This document shows, piece by piece, positions 1-7,901 of a stretch of DNA of 13,364 nt. The stretch's first letter is position 1, and each line of letters opens with the position of its first letter. This DNA comes from Candidatus Helarchaeota archaeon. GTDB taxonomy: Archaea; Asgardarchaeota; Lokiarchaeia; Helarchaeales; JABXJV01. The position numbers were made by a program, and so were the translations under genes. Below the pieces are notes generated by a model. That model made no database searches. It was not told the origin of the DNA and was given only the letters and a program-made list of their open reading frames with translations. The stretch is from the NCBI GenBank assembly GCA_013375355.1, contig JABXJV010000397.1:1-13364 (forward strand), given 5' to 3'.

Positions 1-726
1 GAATACCCTTCTTTAACTGTTGAAGAAGCAAAAAAAGTTATTAAAACAGTTGTAAATGTTAAAAAAAACCTAACAATTATCGCAGGTGTTGGAAGGGCAA
101 GCTTAAAAGAAACTATTGAATTAGCAAAATTTTCTAATGGTTTTAGCGATGCTATAATGATTGGAGCTCCCTTTTATTTTAAGCCAGTTTCTGAATCTGG
201 TTTATATCAATTTTTTTCTCGTGTTTTAGAGAGTATAAAATGTCCAAGTTTTCTTTACAACATCCCCCGTCTTACTGGGATTTCAATAACTGTTGAATTA
301 ATTAAAAAATTATCAAAATTTAACAATCTTATCGGACTCAAAGATTCATCAGGGGATATAAAAAATTTAGAAGTATTTATTAATCAATTTCCAAAATTGA
401 ATTTTTTCAGCGGAAGTGATGCATTAATCTTTCAAGGTCTAAAATTGGGGACAAACGGTGGAATAAGTGCATTAGGTAATGTATTTCCGAAAAAAGTTAT
501 GAGTATTTATAACTCATACAAAAAAAATGAGTTAAAAACTGCGGAAAAAGGACAAAATGAAATAATAAAATTAAGGAATTTATTCAAAAAGTTTGGAACT
601 ATAGCTGTTTTTAAGAAATTTCTTCAAGATCTTGGCTTTGAAGAATCATTCGTTCGTCCTCCATTATCCAATTTGAGTAAGGATGATTTCTTGAAGCTAA
701 AATCTTCTAATTTAGTAAGTTTATAA
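1..726 (+). CDS. DHDPS/N-acetylneuraminate lyase superfamily aldolase, probable 2-keto-3-deoxygluconate aldolase (5' partial)
   Basis: This is a class I (Schiff-base) aldolase of the DapA/NanA/KdgA superfamily, and the reading frame is open from the first base of the window. The visible 241 residues begin at the segment that follows the family's GTTGE motif (EYPSLTVEEA), so roughly 50 N-terminal residues lie outside. The catalytic tyrosine is in YNIP (visible residues 86-89) and the Schiff-base lysine in GLKDSSGD (K114). The later SGSD (137-140) and the glycine-rich GTNGGISALGN stretch are typical of the (beta/alpha)8 barrel, and a C-terminal RPP motif is present. Members cleave KDG to pyruvate and glyceraldehyde, or make dihydrodipicolinate, or act on sialic acid; sequence alone does not decide. 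The KDG kinase 2.7 kb downstream and the sugar-acid dehydratase further on favour KDG aldolase. The 3' end overlaps the convergent neighbour by 6 bp. Family call is firm, substrate is inferred. Confidence 0.88.
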   Translation, partial: EYPSLTVEEAKKVIKTVVNVKKNLTIIAGVGRASLKETIELAKFSNGFSDAIMIGAPFYFKPVSESGLYQFFSRVLESIKCPSFLYNIPRLTGISITVELIKKLSKFNNLIGLKDSSGDIKNLEVFINQFPKLNFFSGSDALIFQGLKLGTNGGISALGNVFPKKVMSIYNSYKKNELKTAEKGQNEIIKLRNLFKKFGTIAVFKKFLQDLGFEESFVRPPLSNLSKDDFLKLKSSNLVSL

Positions 727-3303
727 CAACTTGGCTTGCTCTATCCAACTTTCTAAGTCCTTCAAACTTGGTAATCTGCTTACATCATTATGAGTTGAAT
801 TATAAGTTTCAATCTTATCAAGCAAATCTTGAGGATCTTCTGTATAATTTCGTAAAGTATCTAAATCTACTTCAATTTCTATTAATAAATCGCTATATTG
901 GCTTCCAATACCTTTAATTTTATATAATTCCGCCATTTTTTTCCAACGAGGTAAATTATATAAAAAATCTGCAATTTCTTCTTCAGTTAATCCATCTACA
1001 TTTATTCTATACTCAATATCCTTTAAATCTGTATTAATAAGGTCTCCTAGTTTTATAATTCCAATTTTAGCTAATCGAACTGTTATGGTTTGATTTAATC
1101 CCTCCAAATCACTGACAGATATGTATTTAATTTTATCGATTTTATCTTCATATTTTTCAACGAAAGTAATTCTTTTTAATGAGAGTGGTTTAATTACAGT
1201 TGAAGAACACCATGCGTTTGAAGTTATACCATCTTTAGGAGTAGGAACATGACAATTTTGTGGTAATAATGATATAGGCTGACCTCCCCCTTCAACCAGC
1301 TTTTCGTCATATTTCATAGCTAAGGCTTCATCTAAAATTTCATCTTTTAAATGCTTTTTAAATTGAGTATAATCTTCAAAAAGATATAGATATTGCAATT
1401 TTTCTTCCTTCATTATTAATGCTTGACACTCAGGACAAACTATATCAGTCATATCCTCCATAATGCTTTTCATTCTTGTACGACATGATGATTCAGTTAA
1501 ATCTTCAATTAAAACTTTAACTGCAGGAATATTTGCTGGTAATACTGTTCTCTCGCCGCAGACAACACAATAAAATAATTTAGGGTCCTTAAGGGATAAA
1601 TATTCCTCGTATATGATAGCAGGTAATGGTGTATAGACAATATCAACAGCATGCGAGAAAAATGCAACGAATTGTTTAAAATTAATAAAATCCATTCCGA
1701 TTGCTGTGAATTTAACTCTTATCTGTTTTTCAACATCTCGAGTATCCAACCAAAATTCTTTCCAATGCACGTCAGTGCCGATAAAAGGAATCATTCGAAT
1801 ATCTTTTGAGGGATTTCGTAAATCAATTAAAAAATCGACTCTTTCACAATCCGGCATTTCATGTTTAAGTCTCCACCGTTTGGCATTCATTCTTAAGTCA
1901 AACCACCAAAACCAGACTCTTAAAACAATAAAATCATCACTAAAAAAACGAAATACTTCAGCAGTTGTCATTAATAAGGGATCATTAAAAACTGCTGGTG
2001 TTAATCTACCCTTCAATTCTCCAATTTGTTGAATTTCTCCGTTAAATTTATAAAATACTTTTGCAGCACCGTCTGGATATGAGCGAACGACTAAATTGGA
2101 AATTTTGTCTTGATTTTTTACAGGAAAATATTTTATTTTCCAAGGTGGCCACCATCTGGGATAATATTCAGGAATCATATTACCTTTAAATGTGATTTCT
2201 CTATATTCTTCTTTAAAGTATAGGAAACCTACTGATTTCATTCCGTATTCGTATTTATAATTGGGATGAATGGGACAAAGAGGATCGTTAATATCTGGTA
2301 TTTTCTTTTCTTCCTTTGGTCTGATAGCTTCTGGGTATTTTAATTGAACTGTGATGGTAGCAAGTAAATTTTCTTCACTTTTAGAAATTTCTTCAATTGC
2401 TTCAAAAGTAATCGAATAATCAATCTGTTCTTTAATTGCTTTATCGTGATGTCTGAGGAAGAAAAAAGCATAAGATTCTGCTGGAGGATTAAACATTATA
2501 AAGCCTTGTTTCTTTCCCCCTCCAAATAAAGCAACAACACCTTTTCTCAGATCATGTTTAATATTTTCATTATCCATTCCACAAATATAATTACTCCATT
2601 CAACGTTTTCAGCGTAATAAAAAGTTGATACTTTAGGCCTGATTATGAGTTTTGTAACTGGTTCATTTACTAATATCCTAAGACGAACTGATGTAACACC
2701 TAAAAAAGGAAGATATTCAATATAACCATCCTCATTTTTTTTCCCATACATTTCTAGTAAAAGTTCTACTTTTGGTTTCTTTTCTTCAACTTCTTTTTTT
2801 TCTTCCTTTTCCTCCTTTTTTCTTCTCTTTTTCTGCTCCTTCTCAAGGGATTTTTTGGTTTTTTCTACTTCTTTATTATATTTTTCTCGATAATTTTTGA
2901 GTTCTTTTCTGATTTTTGGTCCAAAGCTTTCCAATTTACGGTGAAGCTCTTTCCATGGGTAGATATCGATTGCTAATTTTCGCTCTATTTTTTCATCTGG
3001 ATTAAGTCTAAGAATAATATTTTCTAAAAATTCTAAGTTCTTTTCTACTATCGTTAATTCAAGGTCTAATAATCTAAAATTCTTCTTTTTTAAATGATTT
3101 TTAATCCTCTTTTTTACTCTATCTTCAATAAATTTGGAACTTTGTTCATAAAATACATCATAAATTTCTTTTTTTAACATCAAACTTTTTTCTGAAGACT
3201 GATCTTCTAATTTTGAATATAATTCTTGTGCATACGTAAAATACCTATCTTCAATTGTATCTTTAATTTCCATCATCATTTTTTCGTCTTGATTTTCTTG
3301 CAT
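721..3303 (-). CDS. Large uncharacterised protein: coiled coil, aromatic-rich central region, CxxC zinc-ribbon-like cluster, C-terminal DUF4332-like domain
   Basis: An 860-residue protein with no signal peptide or membrane segment, so probably cytosolic; I do not recognise the whole. Residues 1-130 are charged and helical, and 130-178 form a Lys/Glu-rich coiled coil. Residues 180-330 look beta-rich. Residues 380-470 are unusually aromatic, with clusters RWWPPW and WFWW. Four cysteines in two pairs (CVVC 579-582, CPEC 623-626), with C607 between, suggest a zinc-binding insert. The end resembles DUF4332, a helix-hairpin-helix fold: a KIKGIGSQY hairpin near 795-803 and the terminal signature RLPSLKDLESWIEQAKLL (843-860), which closely matches that family. 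HhH domains often bind DNA, but DUF4332 has no established role, so no function is assigned. The ATG at 3303 is preceded by GAGGAAGGTAGG, a good Shine-Dalgarno region, and no upstream start fits better. It is monocistronic, convergent with the aldolase and divergent from the kinase. Confidence 0.85.
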   Translation of the reverse strand: MQENQDEKMMMEIKDTIEDRYFTYAQELYSKLEDQSSEKSLMLKKEIYDVFYEQSSKFIEDRVKKRIKNHLKKKNFRLLDLELTIVEKNLEFLENIILRLNPDEKIERKLAIDIYPWKELHRKLESFGPKIRKELKNYREKYNKEVEKTKKSLEKEQKKRRKKEEKEEKKEVEEKKPKVELLLEMYGKKNEDGYIEYLPFLGVTSVRLRILVNEPVTKLIIRPKVSTFYYAENVEWSNYICGMDNENIKHDLRKGVVALFGGGKKQGFIMFNPPAESYAFFFLRHHDKAIKEQIDYSITFEAIEEISKSEENLLATITVQLKYPEAIRPKEEKKIPDINDPLCPIHPNYKYEYGMKSVGFLYFKEEYREITFKGNMIPEYYPRWWPPWKIKYFPVKNQDKISNLVVRSYPDGAAKVFYKFNGEIQQIGELKGRLTPAVFNDPLLMTTAEVFRFFSDDFIVLRVWFWWFDLRMNAKRWRLKHEMPDCERVDFLIDLRNPSKDIRMIPFIGTDVHWKEFWLDTRDVEKQIRVKFTAIGMDFINFKQFVAFFSHAVDIVYTPLPAIIYEEYLSLKDPKLFYCVVCGERTVLPANIPAVKVLIEDLTESSCRTRMKSIMEDMTDIVCPECQALIMKEEKLQYLYLFEDYTQFKKHLKDEILDEALAMKYDEKLVEGGGQPISLLPQNCHVPTPKDGITSNAWCSSTVIKPLSLKRITFVEKYEDKIDKIKYISVSDLEGLNQTITVRLAKIGIIKLGDLINTDLKDIEYRINVDGLTEEEIADFLYNLPRWKKMAELYKIKGIGSQYSDLLIEIEVDLDTLRNYTEDPQDLLDKIETYNSTHNDVSRLPSLKDLESWIEQAKLL

Positions 3304-3469
3304 TTTATCCTACCTTCCTCAAATCGGTATTTAATGAAATTTCTTTATGTTATAATTTGTCATCATAATTTTATTTTATATTATCGTAGATATCCAATAT
3401 ATAATATTATTCGTGATTAATTCTTTTATTTATAAAAATGCAAAATATTCGGGTTCAAGGAGCAAAAAA
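3304..3469. promoter_or_regulatory. Divergent intergenic promoter region between the DUF4332-like gene and the KDG kinase
   Basis: This AT-rich gap holds the control signals for two genes reading apart. For the kinase, an archaeal TATA-like element ATATATAA lies at 3397-3404; a start about 25 bp downstream would give a leader of roughly 40 nt carrying the Shine-Dalgarno motif. For the minus-strand gene, TTATAA at 3350-3355 would put the transcript start near 3325, with a short leader containing its own ribosome binding site (3312-3320). Assignments rest on motif and spacing only; in DNA this AT-rich, TATA-like strings arise by chance. I see no operator palindrome. Confidence 0.4.
3457..3462 (+). 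promoter_or_regulatory. Shine-Dalgarno site that fixes the KDG kinase start
   Basis: AAGGAG lies 7 nt before the ATG at 3470. It places translation initiation at MFDVITFGEA rather than at the in-frame start 19 codons upstream (3413), which has no such motif and would add a tail not seen in PfkB kinases. Confidence 0.75.
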
Positions 3470-4426
3470 ATGTTTGATGTAATAACTTTTGGAGAAGCTA
3501 TGATTCGCCTTTCTCCCCCTAATTTTGAACGTTTAGAAAATGCAGTTGCTCTAGACTTAAAGATTGGAGGCACAGAAGCAAATGTTGCAATTGCCTTGGC
3601 ACGCTTAAAATTAAAAACTAGTTGGTATTCAAGGCTAACTGACAACTCTCTAGGTCGAAGAATAGAAAATGAAATTAGAAAATGGAAAGTTGATACTAAT
3701 CATTTAATTTGGACATCAGATTCTAGAGTTGGGTTATATTTTTTAGAATTTGGTAGTAAACCAAGACCGTCTAAAGTGATTTACGATAGAAAAAATTCAG
3801 CAATTTCAAAAATTACAAAGAATGAAATAGATTGGAAATATTTAGAAGAAACGAAATTATTTCACACTTCTGGAATAACCGTAGCATTAAGTAATTCTTG
3901 TAGGGAGCTAGTATCTTCCGTTTTAGATTTTTGCAGGTCAAAGAACATCATAACATCATTTGATATTAATTATAGATCAAAATTATGGCCTGTAGGGGAA
4001 GCAAGTGATAAATTGAAACCATTATTAAATAAAATAGATATAATCATGAGTTCAGAAAATGATATTGATCTCCTATTTAGTTATAAAGGGGATTTCAAGG
4101 AAAAAGCTAAAAAAATGATGGATGAATTCAAACCAAAAATCATTGCAATTACCAGAGGTCCAGATTCACCAATAATTCTTGATGAAACCGGAAAAATCTT
4201 ATTAGGAACTGGAAATCGTCCTAATCTAGTTGATAGGATTGGTGCAGGTGATGCTTTTGCGGGAGGGATAATTTATGGCTATCTCAAAAATGACATTGAA
4301 AAAGGATTACAATACGCTGAGGCCATGTCTGCATTAAAATTTTCAATTCCTGGTGATTTTGCAATTATCAGTATTGAAGAAATAGAGGATTTTATAAAAA
4401 CAAAAAAATCTACAATAGATAGATAA
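3470..4426 (+). CDS. kdgK: PfkB-family sugar kinase, probable 2-keto-3-deoxygluconate kinase
   Basis: A 318-residue ribokinase/PfkB-fold kinase, the usual length for KDG kinases, which phosphorylate 2-keto-3-deoxygluconate to KDPG with ATP in the Entner-Doudoroff pathway. The N-terminal substrate motif is KIGGTEANVA (31-40). The DINYRSKLW segment (165-173) is typical of KDG kinases rather than ribokinase or fructokinase. GLYFLE (Y90) and IYDR (Y105, R107) sit where KDG kinases place substrate-contacting Tyr and Arg residues. The PfkB signature DRIGAGDAFAGG (255-266) carries the catalytic aspartate D261 and the anion-hole glycines, and ITRG (227-230) belongs to the nucleotide-binding part. The start at 3470 is chosen for its AAGGAG site and because the protein then begins directly at the first beta strand. 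Its 3' end is 10 bp from the convergent TPR gene. The aldolase, dehydratase and mutarotase nearby support a role in sugar-acid catabolism. Fructokinase-like activity cannot be fully excluded. Confidence 0.9.
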   Translation: MFDVITFGEAMIRLSPPNFERLENAVALDLKIGGTEANVAIALARLKLKTSWYSRLTDNSLGRRIENEIRKWKVDTNHLIWTSDSRVGLYFLEFGSKPRPSKVIYDRKNSAISKITKNEIDWKYLEETKLFHTSGITVALSNSCRELVSSVLDFCRSKNIITSFDINYRSKLWPVGEASDKLKPLLNKIDIIMSSENDIDLLFSYKGDFKEKAKKMMDEFKPKIIAITRGPDSPIILDETGKILLGTGNRPNLVDRIGAGDAFAGGIIYGYLKNDIEKGLQYAEAMSALKFSIPGDFAIISIEEIEDFIKTKKSTIDR

Positions 4427-4436
4427 TAGATTAGCA

Positions 4437-7400
4437 TTAAATTTCAAATATTTTTTGAACAAATTTATCTATTTTTGAAAAAACCTCCATATCTCCCGAA
4501 TATGTTTTAAATTCATCTTCAAAAAATTCTTCGACAATTTGAATCAATTCTTTTAATTTATTTTGTAATGTAATCAAATTTTCATCTGTAATTAAAGCAA
4601 CACTTACATATTTTCCGTGCTCAAATAGGATTGTTGCTTCTTCTTGTTCAACTATTCTTACCTTTGTTTTATCTAAAGTTAATTCTTGCAAGAATGCAGT
4701 AATTCCCGTTAATCCTCCTGCAACTAACTGAGGTTCTACCTCATCTACTTCTCTAAAAGATTTGCTATAAATACAGGTTCCATTTGACATGATGAAATAA
4801 ATTTGATGGATTCGTTTAGGCCAATTTAATTCAGATTCTGTTGTTAAATCTGTTCTTTGCATCTCATCAATATCAATTGAAGAACTTATTTCGTTGGGGC
4901 TAACAGGAGCCGAGATTCCAACGCTACTGGCCGAAATTGCAGGTTTCTCGATGAGATTTAGGGCAGAGGTAAGTATTGCTTTTTCATCTTTAATCATTTT
5001 TAAATGTTTTAAAATCTCATCCCTTTTTTGTTTATATCCTGCGTTTCCAAAAATTTCTAATGCATTGTTGAGATAATTTAATGCTATGTTCAAAAACTGA
5101 TTCTTTTTAGAAAAATCCATCTCATTATCTGATTGAATTAGATGCCATATCCCATCAAAAAAAGTCGAGGTTGCTAAAGCCCATTGAGCATCTTGCTTAA
5201 ATCCACCCAATTGATATTGTTTTGATGATTCTCGTAAGTACATTTTTATTTTTTTATAATAATCAGTTTTTTCCATTAAATCAATGGATTGATCAAATCG
5301 ACTTCCATATTCTAGAGCTGAACAATAAAGTGAGTTCCCTATTGATAATTTTTTCATTCTACTTTCTAGAAAATGCGTTCCTGCATCTTTAAATAAATCA
5401 GAGGCTATTCCATAAAGTGATGGTTTTTGTTCTACTTCAGCTCGCTCCATATTTTCCCAAGCTCGACATAAATAAAAAATAGCTGTTAACTCTTCTTTTT
5501 CTCGTTCAGTTCTAAGCGTTTGTGAAATATTTTCAAAAAGTCCACTTGCCTTTGAATAAAGTTCAGCTGCAAGTAAATGGTTTCCACTTTTACTTTCTAA
5601 TCTTGCATTTTCAATCTGTTGACGAGCAATGCAATATGTTACTCTAAATTCTGCAACTTGAATTAATTTTGAAATTCTATCTATTTCTTCTAATGTTTTT
5701 CTTTTTTTAAGAGCTGAATTGAGGATTTCAATTGCTTCTTGAAAATTAAATTTAGCAACTAAATATGATGCTGCCGCTTCTTCATGTTTATTTGTTTTGC
5801 TTAATTTTTCTGCTTTTTCTAAAGTCGACCATGCAAAATAAAAAGGAGATTCAAATTTATACTCACGAATATCTTTTAATATGTAACTTCCTTGTTCATA
5901 ATTTAATTGTGCATTATAATGATCCTCATTTGCATGGTATGATTTAGCAATCTCAAGAAATCTCCATGCATTCACATAATTTTTCAATTTCTCAATTCGT
6001 TTGCCTAATTTAGTATAAGTAAGTGTCATTATAGCTTGATCAAATGAATCAATTGCATTTTTATAATTTTCAGCTGCAGAAAGAAAATTTCCAAGTCTGT
6101 CCTCGATTTGGGCAACTTTTACAAATGAAGATCCTACTAAATTAAAATATCCCTTATTCTTACAATATTCTATCGTATCCATGTGAGTTGAATAAGATTG
6201 ATTAAATAATTTGTCGTCATCTGTTAGTCTTCCAAGTTCATAATAAATATCTCCTAATAGAAACAAATGGTCAATGTATAAAAGAGCAGCTTCTTGTTTT
6301 TTACTTTGTAACAAAAGTTTAATTGCTTCTTGATAATAATTAATTATTTCTGATTTTATTGATGAATTTTTAGCTAAAAAAATTGCAGCTCTAGAAGTAG
6401 ACATTAAAAATACTGTATAATAATATGTATCTTGAATTCTTTGAATGTTATATTTAAAAATATTATTAAAAATCTTAGATGACATCTGCAAATATTTAGA
6501 ACTTTCCTGTATATCACTAGTCAAATCTCCAATTAATGCGTAATTCGCACATAAGGCGATATCTCTTGTTAAATTATATATTTTATAATTTGGATTCATG
6601 ACTATAGATGAGAGTTCAATTGATATTCGATTAATTAAATCTGCAGATTTTTTAGAAAAATCAATACGTTGTTTATCTGGAAGGATAGGATTAATGGCAA
6701 TCATACTGACAGTAGCAGCTGATACAAAAACAACATTTGCAACCATTATTTTAGGAAAGTATAAAGAAATCGAATCTATACATCGATCTAAATCATCCAT
6801 AATCCGTTTAAAATCGCTACTAAAATAACCTAAATAAATCGACATTACTGCAATGGAGAAGCGGACAAAATAGAATAAGGTTAAAAATTGATTAGCATTA
6901 ATTTTCTGTAATAATATTTCTGCTTTTTTTATCGAATTTTGAGATGTTTTTAATACTTTTTTTAAAAGAAATTGATTATCTACATATAATACAGAAAAAA
7001 ACAAGTGTAATACAGAATATATCGAGTATGCGTTAAATAAACATAATGTTTTGTCTGAATTTTCAAATTTTTCGATAAATTCTTTAACAATATCACGGTT
7101 ATCCATTAAATATTGTTTTTTTATCAAATTATCGGCAGGTAAATATGCAAAGGTGATATGACAAAATTCCACAATACTGAGTAAATAGTATTGGAGGTAA
7201 ATTTCAGGAAAATCTTGTTGGTTTTTTAATTCTTCCCATATCTTCTTTGTTAAATTATCATGTTCCAGAGCTAATTCCTTAAAGTCTGTCTGTTCATCAA
7301 GACGGATGATTTTCTCCCCAATAATTAAATTTAATACTATGCTTTCAAAAATAACCATTTTTAATGAATCTATTAACTTTCCACTTTTTAAATTGATTAA

Positions 7401-7817
7401 CTTTGCTTCTTTAAAGTGATTTTTTGCTGAATATAATAAAAATTCTTCATTTCCTTTTTCAAATTCAATTATATATTTTAAAAAGTTAATGAAACCCATA
7501 GTAGCATTTATTTTTTCGACATTGTTCAACTCTTTAAATATATTATGAGCTCTTTGAAAACTTGAGATTGATAATTGATAACTCTTTAACACATCTTCTT
7601 CGATTTTTTCGAAATTTGCAGCCATCTGATAAATTTCGCCCAATCTATAATTTGCATCACCCGATAATTCTTTATATTTTTGCTCAGAAGTGATTTTTTT
7701 TGCTTCTTCCAAATGCGCTATTGCATTTTTCCAGTTATAATTACGTTCTTCTTCTGCTGCTTTGTTAAACAGTTTATATACTTGTTGTAAGATTTCATCT
7801 CGTGATAAATCTGACAT
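4437..7817 (-). CDS. Giant TPR-like helical-repeat protein with a C-terminal longin-like domain
   Basis: An 1126-residue soluble protein. Residues 1 to about 950 are a nearly continuous alpha-helical solenoid of degenerate tetratricopeptide repeats; the clearest helices carry patterns such as NAIAHLEEAKKI (31-42), AAENYKNAIDSFDQA (581-595), AAELYSKASGLFENI (750-764) and ALNYLNNALEIFGNAG (912-927). A Ser/Ile/Pro-rich low-complexity linker (about 956-998) leads to a compact alpha/beta domain (1001-1126): strands IHQIYFIM and CIYSKSF, a helix around GGLTGITAFLQEL, strands in ATILFEHGKYVSVALI, then long terminal helices. This order and the IYFIMSNGTCIYSKSF start resemble longin/roadblock-type domains, which in Asgard archaea and eukaryotes work with small GTPases and membrane trafficking. 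TPR solenoids are protein-binding scaffolds. A role as a scaffold or GTPase-linked adaptor is therefore inference; no catalytic motif is visible. No strong Shine-Dalgarno precedes the ATG at 7817. Confidence 0.85.
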   Translation of the reverse strand: MSDLSRDEILQQVYKLFNKAAEEERNYNWKNAIAHLEEAKKITSEQKYKELSGDANYRLGEIYQMAANFEKIEEDVLKSYQLSISSFQRAHNIFKELNNVEKINATMGFINFLKYIIEFEKGNEEFLLYSAKNHFKEAKLINLKSGKLIDSLKMVIFESIVLNLIIGEKIIRLDEQTDFKELALEHDNLTKKIWEELKNQQDFPEIYLQYYLLSIVEFCHITFAYLPADNLIKKQYLMDNRDIVKEFIEKFENSDKTLCLFNAYSIYSVLHLFFSVLYVDNQFLLKKVLKTSQNSIKKAEILLQKINANQFLTLFYFVRFSIAVMSIYLGYFSSDFKRIMDDLDRCIDSISLYFPKIMVANVVFVSAATVSMIAINPILPDKQRIDFSKKSADLINRISIELSSIVMNPNYKIYNLTRDIALCANYALIGDLTSDIQESSKYLQMSSKIFNNIFKYNIQRIQDTYYYTVFLMSTSRAAIFLAKNSSIKSEIINYYQEAIKLLLQSKKQEAALLYIDHLFLLGDIYYELGRLTDDDKLFNQSYSTHMDTIEYCKNKGYFNLVGSSFVKVAQIEDRLGNFLSAAENYKNAIDSFDQAIMTLTYTKLGKRIEKLKNYVNAWRFLEIAKSYHANEDHYNAQLNYEQGSYILKDIREYKFESPFYFAWSTLEKAEKLSKTNKHEEAAASYLVAKFNFQEAIEILNSALKKRKTLEEIDRISKLIQVAEFRVTYCIARQQIENARLESKSGNHLLAAELYSKASGLFENISQTLRTEREKEELTAIFYLCRAWENMERAEVEQKPSLYGIASDLFKDAGTHFLESRMKKLSIGNSLYCSALEYGSRFDQSIDLMEKTDYYKKIKMYLRESSKQYQLGGFKQDAQWALATSTFFDGIWHLIQSDNEMDFSKKNQFLNIALNYLNNALEIFGNAGYKQKRDEILKHLKMIKDEKAILTSALNLIEKPAISASSVGISAPVSPNEISSSIDIDEMQRTDLTTESELNWPKRIHQIYFIMSNGTCIYSKSFREVDEVEPQLVAGGLTGITAFLQELTLDKTKVRIVEQEEATILFEHGKYVSVALITDENLITLQNKLKELIQIVEEFFEDEFKTYSGDMEVFSKIDKFVQKIFEI

Positions 7818-7901
7818 AATTCAAAAATCCGCTCTTAATTATCTTAATTTAAATAAATACAATCTCAAATATAAAAAGATACAATAACTTGAGTGAAATT
7901 A
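7818..7901. promoter_or_regulatory. Divergent promoter region between the TPR/longin gene and the aldose epimerase
   Basis: A short AT-rich divergent gap. ATATAAAAAG at 7869-7878 is TATA-like; a start about 25 bp on would fall almost at the epimerase ATG (7902), suggesting a leaderless or very short-leader mRNA. Facing the other way, the AT-only stretch 7843-7858 (TTTATTTAAATTAAG on the minus strand) would similarly place the TPR gene's transcript start near its ATG, in line with its lack of a strong ribosome binding site. These are motif-and-spacing inferences only. Confidence 0.35.

Noticed and set aside
1706..2032. 108-codon open frame on + inside the DUF4332-like gene
   Set aside because: It lies wholly antisense to a well-supported gene, and its product has no recognisable domain or start signal.
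2761..2870. Polypyrimidine-rich tract that looks like a simple repeat
   Set aside because: It is the coding sequence of the Lys/Glu-rich coiled coil (AAA, AAG, GAA, GAG codons) read on the opposite strand.
3226..3420. 64-codon + strand open frame over the start of the DUF4332-like gene and its promoter
   Set aside because: It overlaps the opposite gene's coding start and the divergent control region; its product is low-complexity and His/Ile-rich as expected from AT-rich antisense.
3413..3469. Upstream in-frame extension of 19 codons before the KDG kinase ATG
   Set aside because: It lacks a ribosome binding site, has no counterpart in PfkB kinases, and the AAGGAG at 3457-3462 lies inside it, perfectly spaced for ATG 3470.
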